64,000 nt of DNA from Paenibacillus hamazuiensis (GTDB taxonomy: Bacteria > Bacillota > Bacilli > Paenibacillales > NBRC-103111). This document shows, in pieces, positions 34,906-43,274 of the stretch. The stretch is from positions 4,402,001-4,466,000 of the forward strand of contig NZ_JALRMO010000001.1 of NCBI RefSeq assembly GCF_023276405.1. Reading direction: 5' to 3'. Position 1 is the first letter of the stretch, and every line of letters begins with the position of its first letter. The notes beneath the pieces are model-generated. The model ran no database searches and had not been told where the DNA came from. It was given only the letters and a program-made list of their open reading frames with translations. Position numbers and translations under genes: made by a program.

Positions 34906-36762
34906 TCAATCCTCCCCGAATTCGAAGCGGAACGTTTCCCGTTCGGACGTGCTTTTAGCGGTAAAATCGAGCAAATATAAATCCCGGGGCCGTGACCCGT
35001 GGTCCATATGGACAGCCCGTTCAAAGCCGAATTCCAGCTTGTCCGCTTCGTAGAAGATCGAGACGCTGCGTTTGGACCCGCGAATCCGAATCTCTCCCGG
35101 CGCGATGGGCTCCGGCTCGCAAAACGAGACGAACCGCTCGACGATCGCAGTCGGTTTTGCGGCGAACCGGAACTCGTCCGTCAACGTCAGCCGCGGATGT
35201 CCCGTTTTCGCAAAACGGAACGTGCGGACGAGCGACAGCAGATTGCCGTTGCCGTACGCTTTGGCGATGTCCAGGGCAAGTACGTCCTCCTCTTCGGAGA
35301 TCCGGCAGCCCCGCACCTCCGCCGCAAACGCGCGGCCTACCTGCTGCTCGCCGCCTTCGACAATCGGCACGGAATGCCCCATCGAGCGGTTGCACAAAAT
35401 CGAATAACGCTCCGGGCCGAAATAAGCTTTCGTATATTCGCCGGCACCGGTATCGGTGAGCAGCGTCTCCCCGCCGATATGCAAAATGAACGTACCGACG
35501 TCGTTATGGTTATGCGGCTCGTCATTATGCCCGCCTTTTGCGGCAAAAGCTACAACGCCGCCGGGCCCGGTTTTACGTGAGATGAGCCACTCCGCATCCT
35601 CCAGCCAATAAGAAGCGTCGTTCTGCGGCAGGCTTTCGAAATCCGGCCGCGTCCACACGAGGCAGCGGATCGCATGTCCCCAACGGTTGCAGTTGTCGTA
35701 AGGAAACGGGGCGCAGTACCGGCTGTCCGGAACCTCCAGCTCATCGAATCGCGTTTTCAAAAAATGCGTCAATCCGCCTATGTAAGATTGGCTCAGCGAT
35801 GCGTCGGAAAAGCTGACGGTGAAGTTTTCGTTCAGGTAGCATTTTTGTTGGAACAACGCGATGTTCTTCACTTTTTCGCCGTCAAGCAGGTTGATCCGGC
35901 CCGCCGTCCTCTGCTCGAGAAGCGCCGCAAAATAGGTGAAGAAGCCGAAGCCGTACGTCCAGTAGCTGATGCCCTCGGTGCAGGCACCGTCGTCCTCGAA
36001 GCCTCTCAGGTAGCTGTCCATCGTCCCCAGCACGCGGGAAACGAAAGGCGCCAGCATCGCATCGTCGCGGATCAGGTACATCGCGGCGGCTCCTACCGAC
36101 CCGGCGCATACCGCAGCCCAATTGTTCGTGCATGTCTCCCACCAGAACATCTGATTCGGCGCCGCGTACGGCTCCAGCACCCGCTCGCGGATTTCCCGCC
36201 GCGCCCGGTACGCAACCAGTTCCGCGAGCCGGCCGTCGAGCAGGTGGGTGATTTCCGCCAAAGCGAAACCCGTCTCCGCGGCGAACAGGTCGACGTTTTG
36301 CCTATGCTCGCGCGGCTCCGGTCCCCAGGTGTCCCATGTTGTCCGCTCGTGGCGCTCGCGTTCGATAACGCGAAGCAAGTTACCCCGATGATGGGCAGGC
36401 AAGCACCACGTGTATTCGTCGCAAATCGCCCAAATCGCGTCTTCGAGCGCATGCAAATAACGCGGATCGTCATCCGCCAGCGCCATAATCGCAAACGTAT
36501 TGAGCCTCAGGCGGTGCTTGAAATATTCCTTCTCGTATTCCTTGCGGGAGCCCGTTTCGTCGTAAAGCTTGTACAATGAAAAAGGAAGCTGCAAAATCGG
36601 TTCCTGAAGCAGCCGATTAGCTTCCTGTCTTACCGCGTCAAGCTGCGGCTTGAAATATGCGGCGGTGCGGATCTCCGCCCACCTTGAGCTCCCCTCGGGG
36701 AATAGTTCGCATTTCTGCGCGCTTCCGGACCGCAGAGCTTCGATAATATCCGTCAAATGCAT
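34906..36762 (-). CDS. heparinase II/III-like polysaccharide lyase-family protein
   Basis: 618 residues from MHLTDIIEALRSG (GGGAGAG about 11 bases upstream). The N-terminal two-thirds is an alpha/alpha toroid-like region rich in Trp (WGPEPREHRQN, NQMFWWETCTNNWAAVC, GISYWTYGFGFFTYFA). The C-terminal beta-domain has GGHNDEPHNHNDVGTFILH, the heparinase II/III signature. There is no signal peptide, so it probably acts on imported oligosaccharides. The substrate is unknown. It stands alone, 89 bases after the beta-helix protein gene, with no transporter beside it. Confidence 0.85.
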   Translation of the reverse strand: MHLTDIIEALRSGSAQKCELFPEGSSRWAEIRTAAYFKPQLDAVRQEANRLLQEPILQLPFSLYKLYDETGSRKEYEKEYFKHRLRLNTFAIMALADDDPRYLHALEDAIWAICDEYTWCLPAHHRGNLLRVIERERHERTTWDTWGPEPREHRQNVDLFAAETGFALAEITHLLDGRLAELVAYRARREIRERVLEPYAAPNQMFWWETCTNNWAAVCAGSVGAAAMYLIRDDAMLAPFVSRVLGTMDSYLRGFEDDGACTEGISYWTYGFGFFTYFAALLEQRTAGRINLLDGEKVKNIALFQQKCYLNENFTVSFSDASLSQSYIGGLTHFLKTRFDELEVPDSRYCAPFPYDNCNRWGHAIRCLVWTRPDFESLPQNDASYWLEDAEWLISRKTGPGGVVAFAAKGGHNDEPHNHNDVGTFILHIGGETLLTDTGAGEYTKAYFGPERYSILCNRSMGHSVPIVEGGEQQVGRAFAAEVRGCRISEEEDVLALDIAKAYGNGNLLSLVRTFRFAKTGHPRLTLTDEFRFAAKPTAIVERFVSFCEPEPIAPGEIRIRGSKRSVSIFYEADKLEFGFERAVHMDHGSRPRDLYLLDFTAKSTSERETFRFEFGED

Positions 36763-36851
36763 GCTTGGATCACTCTCCCGCTTATACTGGCTAACTATGC
36801 AATAGTCTACCAAAACGGAAGGGCGCCGTGTACGTTTTTTTCAAACGAATT

Positions 36852-38108
36852 TCACCACTCGACCTTGTACAGCTTTCTGCCTCCGCTCCATACTTCTCCC
36901 GGCGGGATGACGGTGCCGTCCGGAATGACGGAATCCATGACAAGACTGTTTGCGCCTACGCGAACGTTCGAGCCGAGCCTGGAGGCGAATACGACCGATC
37001 CCGCTCCGATGACGGTGCCGTCCCCGATTTCGGTCCGCCTGCCTTCCTTAAGGTGCTCCCCCGCCCCTCCGTGAACGATTGCGTTCGGTTCGAGAATCAC
37101 CCGGTCCCCGGCGGAAATGTCCGTATGCTGCAGCGCATGAAACGTATTGGCTCCGAGAAACCGGTTCGCGGCGCCGATCCGGAACACCGGGCCTTCGTCC
37201 GCGCGCAGCGACACTCTGTCGCGAATGCCGTGCGTATCGCCGATCGTCACGTTGCCGATAATCCGGTAGCGGTATGTGCCGGTGTCCGGCTGCCTCGTCT
37301 TGACGCCGCCGACCGTCGGCAGCTCCCGCTGCTCGTTTCCGGGAACAAGGCCGGGATTGTAACCGATCCCCCGGACGAAGCTTATCTGCTCGCGGGCAAG
37401 CTGCGAATAACCGGCGGCAAGCGCGGTATTTACTTCGACCACACCGTTCATAAATTCCACATCTTTTTCGCTCAAGTAAACGACCTTGCCCCGCGCCGGG
37501 TCATCCGCTTCGATTTGCGTGCGGACCCGCTTGCCCGCCAGCACTTTAATGCCGCTTTTTATCGTGATGCCCGGACCGACCATCGCCATATGCATCACCA
37601 TGCTGCCGTCCGATACATTCGCCCCGTCCACCACCGCATTAAAGCCGACGAATGCGGGCAGCGCCCCCCACTTATAGGCGGACGGATGGGCGGCCATATA
37701 GCGCTCAAGCGCATCGATCCCCGGGTTGCCGTAGCCCGGCCTGCCCGTCTCCGCCGCCACCGCCGCCGGCCGGGAAGATTTGATCATCGCGCCGTGTGCG
37801 ATAATCGCACCTTCGCCGAGCACGATATCGTTTCGCGATGCGTCCAGCACCGCGTTGTCCTGCACGTTCGAGCGGGCGCCGAGCTGCACGCGTGTTCCTG
37901 CGCTCGTCACTACGCGGGCGAATGGGGCTATATACACTTCACCGTCCCACTGAACGGAACCGTCCTTCGGAAGTTCAGCCGTCGGGTCGGCGAAAGAAGC
38001 GCTTTGCTGCTTCGGCTCGTCCGCAAAAACTGCGGGCATTCCGCAGCAAACGCAGAGGAATAAGACCAGCGCCGCTGTCCATTTAAAGCGGATTGTTCTT
38101 ACGTTCAC
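36852..38108 (-). CDS. secreted left-handed beta-helix protein, gamma-carbonic-anhydrase-like
   Basis: 418 residues from a GTG with GGAGG 10 bases upstream. A signal peptide (to about residue 30, AVFADE) precedes hexapeptide repeats that follow the gamma-carbonic anhydrase plan: YIAPFARVV, GARSNVQDNAVLDA, GEGAIIAHGAMI, FVGFNAVVDGANV, and the tail VEVNTALAAGYSQL. A second beta-helix half (230-418) follows (IGNVTIGDTHGIRDRVSLRADEG). Of the three zinc histidines of the archaeal enzyme Cam, only the one in AHG is kept; the other two align with Asp and Lys. A catalytic role is therefore doubtful. Confidence 0.7.
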   Translation of the reverse strand: MNVRTIRFKWTAALVLFLCVCCGMPAVFADEPKQQSASFADPTAELPKDGSVQWDGEVYIAPFARVVTSAGTRVQLGARSNVQDNAVLDASRNDIVLGEGAIIAHGAMIKSSRPAAVAAETGRPGYGNPGIDALERYMAAHPSAYKWGALPAFVGFNAVVDGANVSDGSMVMHMAMVGPGITIKSGIKVLAGKRVRTQIEADDPARGKVVYLSEKDVEFMNGVVEVNTALAAGYSQLAREQISFVRGIGYNPGLVPGNEQRELPTVGGVKTRQPDTGTYRYRIIGNVTIGDTHGIRDRVSLRADEGPVFRIGAANRFLGANTFHALQHTDISAGDRVILEPNAIVHGGAGEHLKEGRRTEIGDGTVIGAGSVVFASRLGSNVRVGANSLVMDSVIPDGTVIPPGEVWSGGRKLYKVEW

Positions 38109-38127
38109 AAGTAAGCCACCTCCAAAA

Positions 38128-38176
38128 AAATAAACCTTTTCCCGGCACATGTTACTATGCCAAAAAAAGGTTTATT
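38128..38176 (-). terminator. Terminator after the SPOR-domain gene
   Basis: On the minus strand AAATAAACC(TTTT)...(AAAA)GGTTTATTT, with an inner GGCA/TGCC pair, is followed by TTTT. The tail runs straight into the GGAGG site of the beta-helix protein gene. Confidence 0.7.
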
Positions 38177-38202
38177 TATGCGAAGGCGGCCGTTTACGCA
38201 GC

Positions 38203-39507
38203 TTACTCCGCGGAAATCGCCTTGCGCAGCTCCTTGTCCGAGAGCGTGTACTGCATCATCGCGGACTGCGCCTGCCACAGGTAGGACGGGGCCGGATTTT
38301 TCTTGTATTCGTCCAGCGCAGTGATCGCCGTGTTCATCGCCGTGATCATCCGCTGGTGCGTCGCTTTCGCATTCTCGGGGAGCCCGTCGTGCATACCCGC
38401 GTGCTGGCCGGACCATGTTTGATGCGCCGTTTTGACGGCGGCCAACGCCTTTTCGTCCAGCGCAGTCGGCTTCGCTTCGGTCAGGTGCGGCTGGGCGAGG
38501 CTGCCGATCAGCTGAATCAGCTTTGCTCCCTGCGTCAGGCAGTTTTGCAGCGCGTCGGTCTGCTTGCCGCTCCACTTGACCTTGGTCAAAGCGGGCAGCT
38601 CGACGTTTTTGATCATCACTTCCGTATTTTTTTGCTTCAGCTGCTGGCTGATGCCGAGCGCGTCGTCGCGGGTCAGCGCCATGCCGGCATATACGGTAAA
38701 TTTATCGCCGCTGTCGACGGCTCCGCCGAAGCCTTTCTTTTTCAAATCCGTCTGCGCGGACTCCGCCCCCTGCTGGGAGCTGAACACGCCGGCCTGAAGG
38801 AACGTGTACGATTGCGATCCGATGTTGACCACAGCCGTCGCCGCGCTTGCGGAGCCTGCCGCCGATGTGGCGGCAGCCGCCTTGTCCGCGGACGTTTTCC
38901 CCGAATCGGCGGCCGTCATCTTCGAGGCGGACGCCGGGGCCGATACTTGCGGGATAGCCGTGCCGGCCGCCTGATTTGTCTTCGAGCCTTCGTCCCGATC
39001 GGAAAACATCGAAAGCACGAAGAAGCCGAACGCTACGCCGGTGACGACCGCTCCGGTAACCGACGCCGTTATTTTCAGCCAGGACCCGACCGGAGGCTTA
39101 TTGTAGCGGACATTCTCCTCCGGCACGTAATACTGATGATCGCGGAGCGGTTCCTCGTAGCGGCTGTGCCGCTCGTAATAACCGGTTTCCGGCTCGTACT
39201 CCTCCCGGCGCGGCTGCGAATTGCGGATGATCTTCTCGATCCGGTCCGCTTCGGCTTCGAACGGGCTTTTCCATGCCCCGTAGTCCGTTGTATATGGGTT
39301 AAGCGGCTGCGTATCGAAAATTTCCGCAGGCTGCCGAGGCGCCGCCGCGGGAGGCGCCGGCTGCCCGCCCGCCGCTTCGCGGTACGTTTCTTCCTTCACT
39401 TCAAACTCTTCTTTATAAAGCGGGATGACTTTGCTTTCATCCGTCTCTCGCATAATTTCTTCGCGCTGTCCGTTGTTAAAACGGTAAGTGATGCGTCCCT
39501 TTTTCAT
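38203..39507 (-). CDS. SPOR-domain sporulation protein (SpoIIB position)
   Basis: 434 residues from MKKGRITYRFNNGQREE. A charged, Pro/Glu-rich cytoplasmic part (1-165), one membrane segment at about 167-190 (ASVTGAVVTGVAFGFFVLS), an Ala/Ser-rich linker, then a SPOR domain (about 240-320: YTFLQAGVFSSQQGAESAQ, FTVYAGMALTRDDA). SPOR domains bind denuded septal glycan. In Bacillus, SpoIIB lies at this place beside maf and helps engulfment; sequence similarity to SpoIIB itself is only in the layout. About 110 C-terminal residues have no recognised domain. Confidence 0.8.
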   Translation of the reverse strand: MKKGRITYRFNNGQREEIMRETDESKVIPLYKEEFEVKEETYREAAGGQPAPPAAAPRQPAEIFDTQPLNPYTTDYGAWKSPFEAEADRIEKIIRNSQPRREEYEPETGYYERHSRYEEPLRDHQYYVPEENVRYNKPPVGSWLKITASVTGAVVTGVAFGFFVLSMFSDRDEGSKTNQAAGTAIPQVSAPASASKMTAADSGKTSADKAAAATSAAGSASAATAVVNIGSQSYTFLQAGVFSSQQGAESAQTDLKKKGFGGAVDSGDKFTVYAGMALTRDDALGISQQLKQKNTEVMIKNVELPALTKVKWSGKQTDALQNCLTQGAKLIQLIGSLAQPHLTEAKPTALDEKALAAVKTAHQTWSGQHAGMHDGLPENAKATHQRMITAMNTAITALDEYKKNPAPSYLWQAQSAMMQYTLSDKELRKAISAE

Positions 39508-39609
39508 CCCATCTCTCTCCCTTGTCCATTCTTGTAATACAGGCATATGATAGAAACCTAGGAATTATGATTATTTTCTTTCAGCGAAGCCCGTATCGGT
39601 CCTCCCGAC

Positions 39610-39639
39610 TTGACATCGGGTACGCGGTTTATGTACTAT
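39610..39639 (+). promoter_or_regulatory. glyS promoter
   Basis: TTGACA (39610-39615), an 18-base spacer, TACTAT (39634-39639). Transcription would begin near 39646, at the start of the T-box leader. Confidence 0.7.
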
Positions 39640-39645
39640 GTTGTC

Positions 39646-39897
39646 AAATGCAAATATCCGGACAGCGGTGAACGATGAATAAGTACTTGACGCCTCTGCT
39701 TTCAGCGATTCGGGGACAGTGGAAGCCCGAAACCATGCGGCAAGGAAACGGCGATCGGGAGCTGTCACAACGAAGGCGGACGTCTTAAGGCGCGGGTGGA
39801 TTACCTGCGAGGAAGGCGTCAACCAGGGTGGAACCGCGGGAGCACGCTCTCGTCCCTGGGCAGCAAGCAGGCTGCCCTCAGGGGCGGGAGCTTTTTT
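39646..39897 (+). ncRNA. T-box riboswitch of glyS
   Basis: A leader of about 250 nt. The conserved T-box sequence AGGGTGGAACCGCGGG is at 39825-39840. The terminator GCTCTCGTCCC...GGGGCGGGAGC with TTTTTT follows at 39846-39897. Uncharged tRNA-Gly should pair with the bulge and let the gene be read. I could not fix the specifier codon with confidence. Confidence 0.92.
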
Positions 39898-39965
39898 GAT
39901 GAACACCGAGTGGTGCAGCACCATTGCGGCAGGTTGGCCGCGAAAATGATCAGGAGGTATGAACA

Positions 39966-41369
39966 ATGTCTGAAAACAAAGCAACACAAGCCGTTACGAT
40001 GGATCAAATCGTAGCGGTCGCGAAGCACCGCGGCTTTATTTTTCCCGGCTCGGAAATTTACGGCGGTCTCGCCAACACGTGGGATTACGGCCCGCTCGGC
40101 GTCGAGCTGAAAAACAACATCAAGCGTGCCTGGTGGAAAAAGTTCATCCAGCAGTCGCCTTACAACGTCGGTCTCGACGCGGCGATTTTAATGAACCCGC
40201 AGGCATGGGTCGCTTCCGGCCACGTCGGCAACTTCAACGACCCGATGATCGACTGCAAGCAGTGCAAAGCCCGTCACCGCGCGGATAAGCTGATCGAAAA
40301 CGCGCTTCAGGACAAAGGCATCGAGATGGTCGTCGACGGTCTGTCCTTCGATCAAATGATGGAGCTGATCCGCGAGCATCACATCGTATGCCCGGATTGC
40401 GGCGCTTTCGACTACACCGACATCCGTCAATTCAATCTGATGTTCAAGACGTTCCAGGGCGTCACCGAGTCGTCCGCAAACACCGTATACCTCCGTCCGG
40501 AAACGGCGCAGGGCATTTTCGTCAACTTCAAAAACGTGCAGCGCACGATGCGCAAAAAGCTGCCGTTCGGCATCGGCCAAATCGGTAAAAGCTTCCGCAA
40601 CGAGATAACGCCGGGCAACTTCACGTTCCGCACGCGCGAGTTCGAGCAGATGGAGCTGGAATTTTTCTGCAAGCCGTGCGAAGACCTGCAGTGGTTCGAA
40701 TATTGGCGCGGCTTCTGCCGCGACTGGCTGCTCCAGCTCGGCATCAAGGAGGCGAGCATCCGCCTGCGCGACCATTCCGAGGACGAGCTGTCCCACTATT
40801 CGAACGCGACGACCGATATCGAATACCGGTTCCCGTTCGGCTGGGGCGAGCTTTGGGGCATCGCCGACCGCACCGACTACGACCTGAAGCAGCACATGGA
40901 GCACAGCGGCGAAAACTTCCAATACCACGACCAGGAAACCGGTGAAAAGTACATCCCTTACTGCATCGAGCCTTCCCTCGGCGCCGACCGCGTGACGCTG
41001 GCGTTCCTCATCGATGCTTACGAGGAGCAGCAGCTTGAAGGCGATGACAGCCGCAGCGTGCTGCACTTCCACCCTGCTCTCGCGCCGTACAAGGCAGCCG
41101 TGTTCCCGCTTTCGAAAAAGCTGGCCGAACCGGCGCAGGCGATTTTCAGCGAGCTGGCGAAGCATTTCATGGTCGACTACGACGACTCCGGCTCAATCGG
41201 CAAACGGTACCGCCGCCACGACGAGATCGGCACGCCGTTTTGCATCACGTACGACTTCGACTCCGAAACCGACGGCTGCGTGACCGTGCGCGACCGCGAC
41301 ACGATGGAGCAGCAGCGTCTGCCTATCGCCGAGCTCAAGGCGTTTATCGAATCGAAGCTGGAGTGGTAA
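39966..41369 (+). CDS. glyS: glycine--tRNA ligase (single-chain, dimeric type)
   Basis: 467 residues, class II synthetase of the eukaryote/archaea-like alpha2 type, not the alpha/beta glyQ-glyS type. Motif 1 is [20 protein letters not shown], with [14 protein letters not shown] and [15 protein letters not shown] (motif 2) further on. A zinc site is formed by C97/C100 and C142/C145. The anticodon-binding domain is near 365-467. AGGAGG lies upstream of the ATG. A T-box leader controls it and a strong terminator ends it. Confidence 0.96.
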   Translation: MSENKATQAVTMDQIVAVAKHRGFIFPGSEIYGGLANTWDYGPLGVELKNNIKRAWWKKFIQQSPYNVGLDAAILMNPQAWVASGHVGNFNDPMIDCKQCKARHRADKLIENALQDKGIEMVVDGLSFDQMMELIREHHIVCPDCGAFDYTDIRQFNLMFKTFQGVTESSANTVYLRPETAQGIFVNFKNVQRTMRKKLPFGIGQIGKSFRNEITPGNFTFRTREFEQMELEFFCKPCEDLQWFEYWRGFCRDWLLQLGIKEASIRLRDHSEDELSHYSNATTDIEYRFPFGWGELWGIADRTDYDLKQHMEHSGENFQYHDQETGEKYIPYCIEPSLGADRVTLAFLIDAYEEQQLEGDDSRSVLHFHPALAPYKAAVFPLSKKLAEPAQAIFSELAKHFMVDYDDSGSIGKRYRRHDEIGTPFCITYDFDSETDGCVTVRDRDTMEQQRLPIAELKAFIESKLEW

Positions 41370-41384
41370 GCTCTCCGAAACGAT

Positions 41385-41440
41385 GAAAAAATCCCTTCAA
41401 ACTGCCTGCATCGGCGGTTCGAAGGGATTTTTTATTTTTT
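41385..41440. terminator. Shared terminator between glyS and the convergent small gene
   Basis: AAAAAATCCCTTC...GAAGGGATTTTTT has T-runs on both strands, so it serves glyS (plus) and the 51-residue gene (minus). Confidence 0.9.
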
Positions 41441-41442
41441 AA

Positions 41443-41598
41443 TCAGCTTTGCATGTCGTTTTGCTGAACGGAGGCGATCGCCTGTCCGCGATTCTCGCCC
41501 ACCTGCTCCGCCGAAGGCTGTTCTCCCTGCAGCTGCTGGGACAGCCGTTGCTGGTCGTTAGGTTTCTTGTTGTTGTGGCGCTGCGTATCCTGGGTCAT
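41443..41598 (-). CDS. small Gln/Asn-rich protein (51 residues)
   Basis: ATG at 41598 with AGGTG about 10 bases upstream; the frame reads MTQDTQRHNNKKPNDQQRLS and ends QQNDMQS. It has 13 glutamines, no cysteine, no hydrophobic segment and no signal peptide. It ends at a terminator with a T-run in its direction, which supports a real gene. The composition is reminiscent of small spore proteins, but no known SASP motif is seen. Function unknown. Confidence 0.65.
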   Translation of the reverse strand: MTQDTQRHNNKKPNDQQRLSQQLQGEQPSAEQVGENRGQAIASVQQNDMQS

Positions 41599-41729
41599 CG
41601 TATAGGTTCACCTGCCTTCCGTTATTTGCTGCCGCATTGTTACTTTCCGCCTTTTGGCCCAATTTTATCCTCCCGGCAAAACTTTCCGTATGCGTGCGCC
41701 GTCTAATGAATTGGAAGGGGGTGGAAATC

Positions 41730-43220
41730 TTGAAGGAAGGCTGTCTCTTTAAGCGGATTTTCAAACTGTTTGGAGCGGGAGTGTTTGTCGTATCCATATT
41801 GCACGTTATCGTAACCTACGCGAGCGACGAGGCGCTCGGAAACGAATCGCCGGCGAAGCTGACTGTGCTCGAGGATACACCCGTTTACGATGCCAAGTCC
41901 GACGAAAATGATCCTGTCGGCGTCATTGCCGCTATCCAGTCGGTCCGCGTAACCGGAGCTGACCGGGATGAATTGGCCTCCTCGGATCCGTCCGAGCCCG
42001 GCTGGTATCGCGTGCAAACGTGGCTAGGTGAAAAATGGCTGCGAAGCGGACCTTCGATCGTGAATGGCGATTACTCGGCTGGCGAGCTGCTGGTGACGTT
42101 CCCGGGGGAAATGGATGTCTATGATCGGCCCGCCGAAGACGGCAAAAACGGCGCCCGGCTTTCCCCGCAGACGGTGTCCGCGATCGGCCGGCTCGTTGTC
42201 TGCAATGATGCCGGCGATATCGGCAAGGCAAGCCGCTCCGCTTCGTCCGCTTCGTCAACGAACTGCCAGCGCTGGTTTCACATTTTAACCGGTCAAGGGG
42301 AAAAATGGATTCACCCGGCCAAAGCCGTCGAACAATACGGTTCAAATCGGGCTAAAAACCTGCCCTCGATGTCAGGTTCAGAAGGCTATTCTCAGCTTTC
42401 TTCGAAAATCCCGAAGCTGGAACCGCTTTTTGCCCGATTGGGCGTGGAGGCGTTAACAGTGTACCGGGAAAAAGGCAGCAATTATTTGGAAGTCCGCAAA
42501 CTATACCACCATCGCGAAAAATTAACGGAAGAGGAAGCCGAGGCGCTGAAAAAAGCTCTGTTCGAAGAGATCGGCGGAACCTTCCCGCTCTCCATTACAA
42601 CTTATACGCTTCCTGCCGATCCCGATGTAACGGGAAAAATCGTCGGATTGGATAAAGAGAATCGAAAAGTGCTCATTGTCAACCACGAGAAGAGGGATGG
42701 TATTGAAAATTCCCATCCTGATGCGGTTTGGGTACGTCTGACCGCAGATGCCTGCATAGGGCAAAAAGTCGGGATTCGCCGGCTGACGTTGGACGATCTC
42801 AAAGCAGGGCAAACCGTCAATGCCTGGAGCAGCAAATATAGAGCGATGAGTTATCCGGCTCAAACTTCCGCTTATGAGCTTGTCATCGTCGAAGAAGCTC
42901 CCCCGGGGGTGGACGGCATTCCGCTCGGCACGATACTCGGCCTCGATTTGACGCGCATCGATAAAATCGAGCTGGAATTCGAGAAGGGAAGCCAGGTCGT
43001 CATTCAATCCGCAGCCGCTCTACAGGCCGTCTCCGAACGGATGAAGCACATCGGGCTGAAAACAGCGAATCGTGATCCTGACAAAAGTTCATACACCATG
43101 ACGTTATACCAAGGGAATCGGAAAGCCGTTTATCCAAGCAATTTATGGATTCAGAACCTTGTCTACGGCCCGACGGCTTTAACGAACGAGCTGGATGCGT
43201 TCATTTTGACGTTAAAGTAA
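41730..43220 (+). CDS. secreted/anchored SH3-like plus DUF3221-like protein, paralogue 1
   Basis: 496 residues from a TTG with AAGGGGGTGG about 6 bases upstream. An N-terminal hydrophobic segment (about 13-28) acts as signal or anchor. Two SH3-like modules follow, each ending in a W-Y/F...GEKW pattern (GWYRVQTWLGEKWLR; RWFHILTGQGEKWIHP). The C-terminal half has an OB-fold-like part resembling DUF3221 (LDKENRKVLIVN, TLDDLKAGQTVNAW, YPAQTSAYELVIVE). The next gene is a paralogue over its full length. Role unknown; a wall-associated function is an inference. Confidence 0.75.
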   Translation: MKEGCLFKRIFKLFGAGVFVVSILHVIVTYASDEALGNESPAKLTVLEDTPVYDAKSDENDPVGVIAAIQSVRVTGADRDELASSDPSEPGWYRVQTWLGEKWLRSGPSIVNGDYSAGELLVTFPGEMDVYDRPAEDGKNGARLSPQTVSAIGRLVVCNDAGDIGKASRSASSASSTNCQRWFHILTGQGEKWIHPAKAVEQYGSNRAKNLPSMSGSEGYSQLSSKIPKLEPLFARLGVEALTVYREKGSNYLEVRKLYHHREKLTEEEAEALKKALFEEIGGTFPLSITTYTLPADPDVTGKIVGLDKENRKVLIVNHEKRDGIENSHPDAVWVRLTADACIGQKVGIRRLTLDDLKAGQTVNAWSSKYRAMSYPAQTSAYELVIVEEAPPGVDGIPLGTILGLDLTRIDKIELEFEKGSQVVIQSAAALQAVSERMKHIGLKTANRDPDKSSYTMTLYQGNRKAVYPSNLWIQNLVYGPTALTNELDAFILTLK

Positions 43221-43274
43221 CGGAACGGTCTTCCGGGCTGCGATCGTTTCTCTTTAAGGAAAGGAGTGGAGAGC

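Noticed and set aside
34779-35024. 81-codon minus-strand frame overlapping the end of the heparinase-like gene
   Set aside because: It overlaps the coding end in another frame, lacks a ribosome binding site and resembles nothing known.
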